64,000 bases of DNA from Pseudomonadota bacterium (lineage in GTDB: Bacteria > Pseudomonadota > Alphaproteobacteria > Rhizobiales > Phreatobacteraceae): contig JAIUOO010000022.1 in the NCBI GenBank assembly GCA_020161695.1, positions 1 to 64,000 on the forward strand, in the 5' to 3' direction. Below are positions 16,362 to 24,495 of the stretch, piece by piece. The notes beneath the pieces are model-generated. The model saw only the letters and a list, made by a program, of their open reading frames with translations. It made no database searches and was not told the origin of the DNA. A program made the position numbers and the translations under genes. Every line of letters starts with the position of its first letter. Positions within the stretch are counted from its first letter, which is position 1.

Positions 16362-17388
16362 GGGCAGGCTCGGTTGCGGTAGGCGAGGGTGTGCCGCAGG
16401 AGCGGCGGATGATCAGGCGGGGGGCCATGACGGTGACGGTGCCCGGCCCGAGCCGGCTGCCCGTCACGCGATCGAGCAGGATGTTCAGCGCCGTCTCGCC
16501 GATGGCGCGCACCGGCTGGGCCACGGCGGTGAGGCGCGGCGAGACCGAGTCGGCCCATGGCAGGTCGTCGATGCCGACGATCGATACATCCTCGGGGCAT
16601 TTCAGTCCGAGATCGGCCAGCGCCCGGATCGTACCAAGCGTCATCAGGTTGTTGGTGGCGAAGATGGCGGTCGGCGGCACGTCGGCGCGCAGCAGGTCGA
16701 CCGCCGCGCGGCAGGCCGGCGCCTCCTGGAAACCCGCGTCGCGTACCAGGCCGGGATCGAAGGCGATGCCCGCGGCCAGCAGAGCCTCCCGGTATCCCGC
16801 GAGGCGGTCGGCCGCGGTGCGCACGACGTCGGGTCCGTTGATCAGCGCGATGCGCCGATGCCCCGCCGCGACGAGGTGGCTCGTCGCCTCGAAGGCGGCG
16901 CGGCGATTGTCGAGCACGACGGCATCGTAGCCGAGCCCGTCCATGGCGCGGTCGACCAGCACCACGGGCACTTCGAGTTGCGCCAGCAGCGCCGCGCGGT
17001 TCATCGACACCGCGCCGGTGGGCGCCAGGATCAGCCCGTCGATCCGCTGGCTGCGCAGCATCTTCAGATGCGCTTCCTCGCGCTCGACCTTCTCGGACGA
17101 ATTGCACAGCAGGACGAGATGTCCGCGCGCGGCGGCGGCATCCTCGACCGCCGCGAACAGGTCGGAGAAGAACGGATTGGTGATGTCGCCGACCACGAGC
17201 CCGAGCAGTCCGCTCGTCCGCTTGCGCAGGGATCGCGCGGCCGGATGGGGCGCATAGCCGAGCTTGTCGACGGCCGCCTGAACCCGCGCGCGCAACTCCT
17301 CGCTGACCCGGTCGGCGCTGTTCAGCGCGTTCGACACGGTGGCCATCGATACATTCGCCAGCCGCGCGACATCGCGGATCGTGGCCAT
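16351..17388 (-). CDS. LacI-family transcriptional regulator
   Basis: A 345-residue regulator: N-terminal helix-turn-helix and hinge (ATIRDVARLANVSMATVSNALN, residues 2-23), then a periplasmic-binding-protein-like ligand domain (LLGLVVGDITNPFFSDL..., with IFATNNLMTLGTIRAL and VGIDDLPW). I chose the ATG at 17388, with GGAGG directly upstream. It heads the catabolic operon and is divergent from the Dpp-type importer. Two TTGAAACG sites in the shared intergenic region are its likely operators. Confidence 0.93.
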   Translation of the reverse strand: MATIRDVARLANVSMATVSNALNSADRVSEELRARVQAAVDKLGYAPHPAARSLRKRTSGLLGLVVGDITNPFFSDLFAAVEDAAAARGHLVLLCNSSEKVEREEAHLKMLRSQRIDGLILAPTGAVSMNRAALLAQLEVPVVLVDRAMDGLGYDAVVLDNRRAAFEATSHLVAAGHRRIALINGPDVVRTAADRLAGYREALLAAGIAFDPGLVRDAGFQEAPACRAAVDLLRADVPPTAIFATNNLMTLGTIRALADLGLKCPEDVSIVGIDDLPWADSVSPRLTAVAQPVRAIGETALNILLDRVTGSRLGPGTVTVMAPRLIIRRSCGTPSPTATEPAHAA

Positions 17389-17400
17389 GGCGCCTCCGTC

Positions 17401-17416
17401 ATTGAAACGGTTCAAT
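17401..17416. promoter_or_regulatory. LacI-type operator 1
   Basis: ATTGAAACGGTTCAAT is an inverted repeat around a central CG with 6 of 7 positions matching. LacI-family operators usually have this form. It lies 12 bp upstream of the regulator's own start codon, fitting autoregulation. Confidence 0.65.
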
Positions 17417-17510
17417 TCTTCGCCGCCATTCTTTCAACCTGCTCCGAGGAATGCAATGGATGCGCCGGCAAAAATCGCTTGATGGGCGGGAATGTCTGTG
17501 TCAGCTTCAT

Positions 17511-17524
17511 TTGAAACGTTTTAC
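17511..17524. promoter_or_regulatory. LacI-type operator 2
   Basis: TTGAAACGTTTTAC shares the TTGAAACG half-site with operator 1; the right half is less well conserved. It lies about 65 bp upstream of the ABC permease start, on the importer side of the divergent region. Two sites 109 bp apart could allow looping. Confidence 0.55.
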
Positions 17525-17588
17525 AAAAAGCCGAGATTGAGGAAGCGGGCATGGTGCGGCGCACATATCCGAACGGGGCGATGCGGCC

Positions 17589-18530
17589 ATGATGCTGTAT
17601 GTGCTTCGGCGTCTGGCCGCGACCGTGCCCGTGCTCCTGTTCGTGGCGCTGTTCGTGTTCTTCCTGCTGCGCCTGACGCCCGGCGATCCCGCCGTTCTCA
17701 TCGCGGGGGATCAGGCGACAGAGGCGCAGATCGAGGCGATCCGCCAGCAGCTCGGCCTCGACAAGCCCTTCATCGAGCAGCTCTTGGCGTGGTCCGGCCG
17801 CATCCTTTCCGGCGATCTCGGCCGCTCGGTCTTTTCCGACATGGAGGTGACGCGGCTGATCGCCATGCGCGTGGAGCCGACCGTCCTCCTGGCGCTGGTG
17901 GCCATCGTCATGGCGCTGGTCATCGCCCTGCCGCTCGGCACGCTCGCGGCGGTAAAGGCGGGCAGCCGCACGGACCGGGCGGTGATGGCCTTCGCCATGA
18001 TCGGCTTTTCATCGCCGGTCTTCGTCATTGCCTTCCTGCTGGTCTATGTCTTCGCGTTGGGCCTCGGCTGGTTCCCGACACAGGGCTATGTGCCACTCGC
18101 CAATGGCCTCTGGCCTTGTCTCAACAGCCTCATCCTGCCCAGCATGGCCCTCGCCATGCTCTACGCTTCGCTCCTGGCGCGCATCACTCGCGCCAGCCTG
18201 CTCGAGGTGCTGTCGGAGGATTATGTCCGCACAGCGCGCGCCAAGGGCCTGATGCCGCTGCGCGTGCTCGTCCGCCACGCCTTGCAGAACGCCGCCATTC
18301 CCATCGTCACGGTGGTCGGTGTCGGCATCGCGGCGCTGCTCGGCGGCGTCGTCGTCACCGAGACGGTGTTCAACATTCCCGGCCTCGGGAGACTGACGAC
18401 CGATGCCATCCTGCGCCGCGACTATCCCGTGGTGCAGGGACTCATCCTGATCTTCTCGGGCGTCTACGTGCTCATCAATCTCCTGGTCGATCTCAGCTAC
18501 GTGCTGTTCGACCCCCGCATCCGGTACTGA
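17589..18530 (+). CDS. ABC transporter permease, DppB/OppB type
   Basis: A 313-residue permease with the LRRLAATVPVLLFVALFVFFLLRLTPGDPA N-terminus of dipeptide/oligopeptide/nickel transporters and the EAA-type loop YVRTARAKGLMPLRVLVRHALQNA. First gene of the plus-strand transport unit opposite the LacI operon. Members of this class also carry oligosaccharides and sugar conjugates, so a peptide substrate should not be assumed here. Confidence 0.93.
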   Translation: MMLYVLRRLAATVPVLLFVALFVFFLLRLTPGDPAVLIAGDQATEAQIEAIRQQLGLDKPFIEQLLAWSGRILSGDLGRSVFSDMEVTRLIAMRVEPTVLLALVAIVMALVIALPLGTLAAVKAGSRTDRAVMAFAMIGFSSPVFVIAFLLVYVFALGLGWFPTQGYVPLANGLWPCLNSLILPSMALAMLYASLLARITRASLLEVLSEDYVRTARAKGLMPLRVLVRHALQNAAIPIVTVVGVGIAALLGGVVVTETVFNIPGLGRLTTDAILRRDYPVVQGLILIFSGVYVLINLLVDLSYVLFDPRIRY

Positions 18531-18537
18531 GGGCGCA

Positions 18538-19437
18538 ATGGCGATGATCGATGCGCCGCCTCAGCCGTCAGCGACCGCGATGCAGGCGGCCAGCGAATGG
18601 TTCGGCCGGCTGGCGAAGTTCCTGCGCACCAATCCGGTGATCTTCACCGGCCTGCTGATCCTCCTGTTCTTCGCGATGATGGCACTGTTGGCGCCGCTGC
18701 TCTTCGTCGATCCGGCGCGGGTCAACCCTCTGCAGCGCCTACGTCCGCCTAGCCTCGCTCACCCCTTCGGCACCGACCAGATCGGACGTTCCACGCTGTC
18801 GCGCACCTTCAACGGCACGGCGATCTCGCTCACTGTCGGCGCGCTGGTCACGCTGGTTACCGTGGTCTTCGGCCTGCTGATCGGGCTCGTCGCCGGCTTC
18901 GTGCGCTGGCTCGACGGCATCGTCATGCGCGTGATGGACGGCATGATGGCCATTCCCGGCATCCTGCTCGCCATCGCGCTGATGTCCTTGTTCGGGGCCG
19001 GCGTTCGCAATGTCATCGTCGCCATCGCCATCGCCGAAATTCCGCGCATGGCGCGCATCGTGCGGTCTTCCGTGCTGGTGATCCGCGAGCAGCCCTATGT
19101 CGAGGCCGCCATTGCCGGCGGCACCCGCACGCCGCGCCTTCTCGCCCAGCACATCCTGCCCAATGTCACGGCCCCGGTGATCGTCCAGGCGACCTATGTC
19201 TTCGCCTCCGCGATGATCGTCGAATCCGTGCTGTCGTTCCTCGGCGCGGGCACGCCGCCGACCATTCCGAGCTGGGGCAACATGCTGGCCGAGGCCCGCG
19301 CCTTCATGCAGCGCGCGCCGTGGATGATCGCCTTTCCGGGCGTTGCCCTCGCGCTGCTGGTGCTCACCGTCAACGTGCTGGGCGATGCCCTGCGCGATGC
19401 CATCGATCCGAAACTCGCGCGGCAGATCCGCGCCTGA
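18538..19437 (+). CDS. ABC transporter permease, DppC/OppC type
   Basis: A 299-residue permease: N-terminal cytoplasmic helix and first membrane segment (about 35-58), HPFGTDQIGRSTLSR (typical DppC), and the EAA-type loop PYVEAAIAGGTRTPRLLAQHILPN. It follows the DppB-type gene by 7 bp. The two form the channel. Confidence 0.93.
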   Translation: MAMIDAPPQPSATAMQAASEWFGRLAKFLRTNPVIFTGLLILLFFAMMALLAPLLFVDPARVNPLQRLRPPSLAHPFGTDQIGRSTLSRTFNGTAISLTVGALVTLVTVVFGLLIGLVAGFVRWLDGIVMRVMDGMMAIPGILLAIALMSLFGAGVRNVIVAIAIAEIPRMARIVRSSVLVIREQPYVEAAIAGGTRTPRLLAQHILPNVTAPVIVQATYVFASAMIVESVLSFLGAGTPPTIPSWGNMLAEARAFMQRAPWMIAFPGVALALLVLTVNVLGDALRDAIDPKLARQIRA

Positions 19438-19504
19438 TCCAACACCCGCGAGGCGGGCAAGAACGCCGGGAAGGCGACGCATGACGAGACAGGGAGGATG
19501 GAAG

Positions 19505-21061
19505 ATGATCCGCTGGACGAGACGATTGGCGGTTGCGACCGCGGCAATGGCGCTGACCATGACGGCGCTGCCGGCCATGGCGCAGACGGTGCTCAAGGTT
19601 CGCCCCTTCGGCGACCTGCGCACGATCGACCCGATCACCACGTCGGACTACATGGTCCGCAATCACGGCTACATGGTCTACGACACGCTGTTCGCGCAGG
19701 ATTCCTCTGGCGCGATCAAGCCGCAGATGGTCGAGCGCCACACCGTTTCCGCCGACGGCCTGACCTGGACCTTCGTGCTGCGCGACGGCCTGAAGTTCCA
19801 CGACAACCAGCCGGTGACGGCGGCCGACGTCGTCGCCTCGCTCAAGCGCTGGGGCGAGCGCGACGGCCTCGGCCAGCAGCTCATGGGGCAGACCGCTTCC
19901 TTGACCGCGACCGACGCGAAGACCGTGACGCTCGTGCTGAAGGAGCGTTGGGGCCTCGTGCTGGAGGCGCTCGGCAAGCCGAGCTCGATGGTGCCCTTCA
20001 TCATGCCCGCGCGCATCGCCGCGACGCCGGCGACGCAGAACATCACCGATCCCATCGGGTCCGGGCCGTTCATGATGGTCAGGGGCGAATGGTCGCCCGG
20101 CGCGAAGATCGTCTATCAGAAGGCGCCCATGTACGTGCCGCGCACCGAGCCGGCGGACGGTCTCGCGGGCGGCAAGCGCGCCAATGTCGACCGCGTCGAG
20201 TGGATCATCATGCCCGATGCCCAGACGGCGCTGAACGCGCTGCAGGCCGGTGAGATCGACATTTTCGAGGAACTGCCGCCGGACATGATCGCGCTGGTCA
20301 AGTCCAATCCGCGCATCGCCGTCGGCAGGCTCTCGGCGCTGCAGGGCGTCATGCGCATGAACCAGCTCCAGCCGCCCTTCAACAATCCGAAGCTGAGGCA
20401 GGCGATCCTGCGCCTCGTCGACCAGGAGCAGACGCTGCGTGCCTATGTCGACGACAAGAGCCTCTACACCAACTGCCCGTCATTCTTCATGTGCGACTCG
20501 CCCTATTTCTCGAATGCCGGCTGGCGGCCGGCGGACGTTGCGGCGGCCCGCCAACTCGTGCGCGAGAGCGGCTACAACGGCGAAACGATCGTCCTGCTCG
20601 ACGCCACCGAGACGGCCTTGAGCCCGGCGACCCTCGTGGTCGCGCAGGCCATGCGCGATATCGGCCTCAACGTCGACTATCAGGCGATGGACTGGGGCAC
20701 GCTGTCGAGCCGCCGCACCTCGAAGAATCCGGTGGCGCAGGGTGGCTGGTCGGCCTTCCTCTCCGGACCGGCCGCGCCGGACATGTGGGAGCCGGTGGGG
20801 CACCTCGCGCTGCGCTCCAACTGCGATCGCGCCTGGTTCGGCTGGCCCTGCGACGAGACCATCGAGAAGCTGCGCGCCGCCTTCACCACGGCGCCCGACC
20901 TCGCCGGGCGGCAGGCCATCGCGCGCCAGATCCAGGAGCGGGCCGTGGAGACGGTGCCCTATATCCCGGTCGGCCAGTTCTGGCTGGTGCGCGGCTTTCA
21001 GGCGAGCCTCAAGGGCCTGCTGGTCGCCGGCCTGCCGGTCTACTGGAACGTCAGCAAGTAG
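19505..21061 (+). CDS. ABC transporter substrate-binding protein (family 5)
   Basis: A 518-residue periplasmic binding protein of the DppA/OppA family. The Sec signal peptide (WTRRLAVATAAMALTMTALPAMAQ) is followed by VLKVRPFGDLRTIDPI, the SADGLTWTFVLRDGLKFHDN block and the C-terminal VPYIPVGQFW. I chose the ATG at 19505, preceded by GGGAGGA. It is the third and last gene of this unit; no DppD/DppF ATPase follows before the REP-like hairpin. Confidence 0.93.
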   Translation: MIRWTRRLAVATAAMALTMTALPAMAQTVLKVRPFGDLRTIDPITTSDYMVRNHGYMVYDTLFAQDSSGAIKPQMVERHTVSADGLTWTFVLRDGLKFHDNQPVTAADVVASLKRWGERDGLGQQLMGQTASLTATDAKTVTLVLKERWGLVLEALGKPSSMVPFIMPARIAATPATQNITDPIGSGPFMMVRGEWSPGAKIVYQKAPMYVPRTEPADGLAGGKRANVDRVEWIIMPDAQTALNALQAGEIDIFEELPPDMIALVKSNPRIAVGRLSALQGVMRMNQLQPPFNNPKLRQAILRLVDQEQTLRAYVDDKSLYTNCPSFFMCDSPYFSNAGWRPADVAAARQLVRESGYNGETIVLLDATETALSPATLVVAQAMRDIGLNVDYQAMDWGTLSSRRTSKNPVAQGGWSAFLSGPAAPDMWEPVGHLALRSNCDRAWFGWPCDETIEKLRAAFTTAPDLAGRQAIARQIQERAVETVPYIPVGQFWLVRGFQASLKGLLVAGLPVYWNVSK

Positions 21062-21085
21062 ATCGATCTCGATTGCCGCCACCGT

Positions 21086-21124
21086 CGTCATGCCCGGCCT
21101 TGTGCCGGGCATCCACGTCTTTGA
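21086..21124. repeat. REP-like palindromic element
   Basis: ATGCCCGGC-CTTGT-GCCGGGCAT (21090-21112) followed by CCACGTCTTT. The hairpin with this tail is a familiar dispersed intergenic repeat of Hyphomicrobiales genomes (recalled from other genomes, not checked). It lies 28 bp after the binding-protein stop and could also stop transcription or protect the mRNA 3' end. Confidence 0.6.
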
Positions 21125-21171
21125 CGGGGTAGGCCGCACGCGGAACCCGCGCCTCGAAGCAGTCGCGCTCG

Positions 21172-22047
21172 CTATGCCTCGCGGCCGACGGAGTACGACA
21201 TGACCAGCGCGCGGCGATCGCATTCGCCGGGCGGCAGAAGCCGCATCGACGGCTTGTCCTTGAGTTCGCCATCGAAACCGTCGGGGTCGCCATGGCCGGT
21301 CCAGGCCTCGATGGAGACGAAGGGCGCGCCCGGTTTCGACCAGATCGCCCAATGCGGAAAGCCGGTCGCCGCGAGCGTGATCGCGGGGCCGGTCGTCCCT
21401 GCCTCGTAGCGCACCGAACGGCTGCGCGCGTTCAGGAAACACAGCGCTTCGGCCGCGAAGGTCTCATCATTCAGCGGCAACCTGCGATCGACGACAGGGA
21501 CAGGTCGCCTGGCGCTGCTGAACAGGCCGCCGGGCGCGATCACGGGCACCTCGGGAGCTTCGGCCGTCTCGAACACAGCCGCATGGTTCTCGCGCGGACC
21601 ATCGCCGAGTGGCCAACTGAACCCGGGGTGGAGCCCGACGGCATAGGGCATGAACGTCTCGCCGGTGTTTTCCACCTCCACCGTGATTGTCACGCTCCGC
21701 GGCGCGAGCCGGTATTCGAGCGTCAGCCGGAACGGAAACGGATAGACCGCGAGGCTCGCCTCGGTTTCGCGCAATGACAGGCGGGCATGGTCAGGTCCGG
21801 ATTCATCGGTCGCGAAGGCGCTTTGCGCGGCGAATCCGTGAACGCCCATCGGTCGCGCTATGCCATCGAAACGGATGCGCCCGCCGCGCGCCCAGCCGAC
21901 GATCGGAAACAGCACCGGCGCCGACTGCGCCCACCAGCCGGGATCGCCGTGCCAGAGCAGTTCGCGCCCGCCCGCCCGCCAGCGGCGAAGTTCGGCCCCG
22001 CATGGCGAGACGGCGGCGCGGGCATCGCCTGATTCGAGTTCGATCAT
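21172..22047 (-). CDS. aldose 1-epimerase family protein (LacX/GalM-like)
   Basis: A 291-residue galactose-mutarotase-like protein. GAELRRWRAGGRELLWHGDPGWWAQSAPVLFPIVG at the N-terminus, RPMGVHGFA with the catalytic-type His, PYAVGLHPGFSWP with the second His and PFVSIEAWTG (Glu general base) fit the LacX-like branch. The start at 22047 gives the canonical MIELESG N-terminus, though no strong ribosome site is seen. It points towards the sugar cluster and may supply a second mutarotase to it, but no shared operator is visible. Confidence 0.85.
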   Translation of the reverse strand: MIELESGDARAAVSPCGAELRRWRAGGRELLWHGDPGWWAQSAPVLFPIVGWARGGRIRFDGIARPMGVHGFAAQSAFATDESGPDHARLSLRETEASLAVYPFPFRLTLEYRLAPRSVTITVEVENTGETFMPYAVGLHPGFSWPLGDGPRENHAAVFETAEAPEVPVIAPGGLFSSARRPVPVVDRRLPLNDETFAAEALCFLNARSRSVRYEAGTTGPAITLAATGFPHWAIWSKPGAPFVSIEAWTGHGDPDGFDGELKDKPSMRLLPPGECDRRALVMSYSVGREA

Positions 22048-22117
22048 GAGACGAGGATAGCCCGGTCGCACATGTCGATGCAGCGTCGCGCCAGCCTGCC
22101 CGAAGGCCATCGCCCCA

Positions 22118-22154
22118 AACGAAAACGCCCGCATCGGAGGAACCGATGCGGGCG
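22118..22154 (-). terminator. rho-independent terminator after tRNA-Leu
   Basis: CGCCCGCATCGG and its exact complement (12 bp, 5-base loop, 22126-22154), followed on the minus strand by TTTTCGTTTGG. It lies 9 bp beyond the encoded CCA of tRNA-Leu. Confidence 0.85.
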
Positions 22155-22162
22155 CTCGAAAT

Positions 22163-22247
22163 TGGTGCCCAGAAGAGGACTCGAACCTCCACGCCTCGCG
22201 GCGCTGCTACCTGAAAGCAGTGCGTCTACCAATTCCGCCATCTGGGC
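22163..22247 (-). tRNA. tRNA-Leu (anticodon CAG), CCA encoded
   Basis: Minus strand: acceptor GCCCAGA/TCTGGGC, anticodon stem CTGCT/AGCAG with loop TTCAGGT (anticodon CAG), a long variable arm (type II tRNA), T loop TTCGAGT, and encoded CCA. Reads CUG, the most used Leu codon in this GC-rich genome. A strong terminator follows. Confidence 0.95.
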
Positions 22248-22316
22248 GAAGGCGCGTGTCATAGCGAGTGAAATCCGGTGCGTCAACGCACCCGCGCGTA
22301 GTTCACCTGCTCTTCG

Positions 22317-23240
22317 TCACGCCGCGAACACGAAGACCCGTTTCGGCACCAGTTCGCCGCGCTCCACCTCGCAGAGCGCGATGGGATCGCCGCCGGCCGA
22401 AGCCCAGACGGGCCCGTCGATCGGTGCGTCGCGGCCACGCAGGATGGTGCTCTGGCCGCGCATCAGGCGCGCGGCGATGTCGCGGGTCACCTTGACCTCG
22501 GGCACTTCGGCGAGCGCGGCCTCGACGGGCAGCAGCGCATCGTCGAGAGACTGTCCCGTGATCTTGCCCTCGGCGAGCTCGCGCAGCTCGTCGAGCGTCA
22601 CGGTGTCATCCTCGCCGAACGGCCCGACGCGGGTGCGCCGCAGCGCCGTGACATGGCCGAGGCATTTCAGGTCGCGGCCGATATCGCGGGCGATGGCGCG
22701 CACATAGGTGCCCTTGCCGCACTCGGCCTCGAACTCTGCCTCCGTCTCCGAAAAGGCGATCAGCGACAGAGTCTCGACGGTGATCGGGCGCGCCTCCAGC
22801 GTCACCTCCTCGCCGTCGCGGGCGAGATCGTAGGCACGCTCGCCGTCCACCTTGATGGCGGAAAATTTCGGCGGCACCTGCATGATCGTGCCGGTATAGC
22901 GCGGCAGCAGGGCTTCCACGTCGGCGCGGGCGGGCCGGATGTCAGAGCGGGCCGTCACCTCGCCCTCGGTGTCGTCCGTGGCGGTCTCCGCCCCCCAGGC
23001 GACCGTGAACCGATAGGTCTTGCGGCCGTCCATGACGAAGGGAACCGTCTTGGTCGCCTCGCCGAGCGCGATGGGCAGGATCCCGGTCGCGCGCGGGTCG
23101 AGCGTGCCGGCATGGCCGCCCTTCTTGGCGTTGAACAGGCGGCGCACCTGCGACACCGCCTGCGTCGAGGTCTGGTCGAAATCCTTGTCGAGGACGATCC
23201 AGCCGTGGATGTCGACCTTCTTGGAGCGGGGCTGGTTCAT
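22317..23240 (-). CDS. truB: tRNA pseudouridine(55) synthase TruB
   Basis: Makes pseudouridine 55 in the T loop of elongator tRNAs. 307 residues: GWIVLDKDFDQTS, then KKGGHAGTLDPRATGILPIALGEATK with the catalytic Asp in GTLDPRA (about 48), KTYRF, and the GTYVRAIARDIG motif. It starts inside the rbfA stop (ATGA overlap), the usual coupling. The customary next genes rpsO and pnp do not follow; tRNA-Leu does. Confidence 0.96.
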   Translation of the reverse strand: MNQPRSKKVDIHGWIVLDKDFDQTSTQAVSQVRRLFNAKKGGHAGTLDPRATGILPIALGEATKTVPFVMDGRKTYRFTVAWGAETATDDTEGEVTARSDIRPARADVEALLPRYTGTIMQVPPKFSAIKVDGERAYDLARDGEEVTLEARPITVETLSLIAFSETEAEFEAECGKGTYVRAIARDIGRDLKCLGHVTALRRTRVGPFGEDDTVTLDELRELAEGKITGQSLDDALLPVEAALAEVPEVKVTRDIAARLMRGQSTILRGRDAPIDGPVWASAGGDPIALCEVERGELVPKRVFVFAA

Positions 23241-23656
23241 TCCAGATCGCCTTTGTCCTGGTCGGCCTTCTTCACGTCGCGCTGAACCTCGTCGCTGTCG
23301 ATCAGGCGATCGATGCGCGAGCCCTCGTCGAACGAGCCGTCGATGCGGAACCGCAGGTCGGGCGCATATTTCAGATTGTTGCGGTGGGCGAGCTCGCCGC
23401 GCAGATAGCGCTTGTTGCGCGCCAGCGCCTGGATCACCGCCTCCTGGTCGCCGCCGCCGAGCGGCATGACGAAGCAGGTCGCGATCTTCAGGTCCGGCGA
23501 CATCCGCACTTCCGGCACGGTGACGATATGCGTCTCCAGAACGGGATCGTGGATCTCGCCGCGCTGGAGCACTTCGGCGAGCGCGTGGCGCATCAACTCG
23601 CCGACGCGCAACTGCCTTTGGGACGGGCCGGAGCCCGTGTCGAAACGTTTGGCCAT
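23237..23656 (-). CDS. rbfA: ribosome-binding factor A
   Basis: A 139-residue KH-fold protein that binds the 30S subunit during late 16S maturation. GPSQRQLRVGELMRHALAEVLQRG at the N-terminus and LKYAPDLRFRIDGSFDEGSRIDRLI at the C-terminus are family hallmarks. In most bacteria infB precedes it; here the upstream gene is murU, 86 bp away, so rbfA-truB has its own expression context. Confidence 0.95.
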   Translation of the reverse strand: MAKRFDTGSGPSQRQLRVGELMRHALAEVLQRGEIHDPVLETHIVTVPEVRMSPDLKIATCFVMPLGGGDQEAVIQALARNKRYLRGELAHRNNLKYAPDLRFRIDGSFDEGSRIDRLIDSDEVQRDVKKADQDKGDLE

Positions 23657-23742
23657 GATCTTGTGTCCTTCGCCCGGGATCGGACCGGGTGGAAGCGAAA
23701 AGGAGGCGGGGAAATACACCCGGAAGGCGCGAAAGGGAAGGG

Positions 23743-24495
23743 TCAGCCGGCCCGAACCGCCGCCTCGGCCGCTTCGATGGCGTCCGGCGTGCCGACATGC
23801 AGCCAGAGCCCGTTGAGCACCAGGCCGTGCAGCCGGCCCTGTGCCAGCGAGGCGTTCCAGAGGGCATTGAGCGAGAAGACCTCGCCAGCCGCCCGGCCCG
23901 CGAAATCCGCCGCGCGCATGACGGCCGCGCCGGCATAGGCATAGGGAGCGGCCACCCGCTGGCCGCGCCGCTCCAGCCGTCCCGCGCGATCCATGAAGAA
24001 GTCGCCGGGGCCGTCGAAGCCGACGCTGTCATTGCCGTCGAGCGCGCCGGCGTCGGGCAGCGCCGCCAGCAGCAGCAGCGTGTCCATCCGGGCCGGATCG
24101 AAGGCTGCGATCATGCGCGCGATGTTGGACGGGCCGCGATCGATCCAGAAACTGTCGCCATTGCGGATGACGAAGGCTTCGCCCAGATGGTCGAGCGCCT
24201 TGGCGACGCCGCCGCCGGAATCGAGCAACTGGTCCCGCTCGTCGGAGACGATGATCCGCGGGTTTTCGCGGGTCCGCACCGCGTCCACGATCTGCTCGGC
24301 GAGGTGATGGACGTTGACCACCGCCGTCGTCACGCCGGCCTCGGCCAGCGGATCCAGCACATGGTCGAGCAGCGTCTTGCCCGCGACCTCCACGAGCGGC
24401 TTCGGAATGCGGTCGGTGATCGGCCGCATCCGCGTGCCGAGACCGGCCGCCAGCACCATGGCCGTGTCGATCGGTGGGGCAGCCGTCTGCGTCAA
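23743..24495 (-). CDS. murU: nucleotidyltransferase, N-acetylmuramate-1-phosphate uridylyltransferase (MurU) type
   Basis: A 250-residue sugar-phosphate nucleotidyltransferase with the signature AMVLAAGLGTRMRPITDRIPKPLVEVAGK (residues 13-41), the GDSFW metal site and a C-terminal GTPDAIEAAE. In Pseudomonas MurU makes UDP-MurNAc from MurNAc-1-P in peptidoglycan recycling. The preceding gene encodes the AmgK-type kinase that supplies MurNAc-1-P, and the two overlap by ATGA, so the assignment rests on family and pairing. Confidence 0.87.
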   Translation of the reverse strand: MTQTAAPPIDTAMVLAAGLGTRMRPITDRIPKPLVEVAGKTLLDHVLDPLAEAGVTTAVVNVHHLAEQIVDAVRTRENPRIIVSDERDQLLDSGGGVAKALDHLGEAFVIRNGDSFWIDRGPSNIARMIAAFDPARMDTLLLLAALPDAGALDGNDSVGFDGPGDFFMDRAGRLERRGQRVAAPYAYAGAAVMRAADFAGRAAGEVFSLNALWNASLAQGRLHGLVLNGLWLHVGTPDAIEAAEAAVRAG

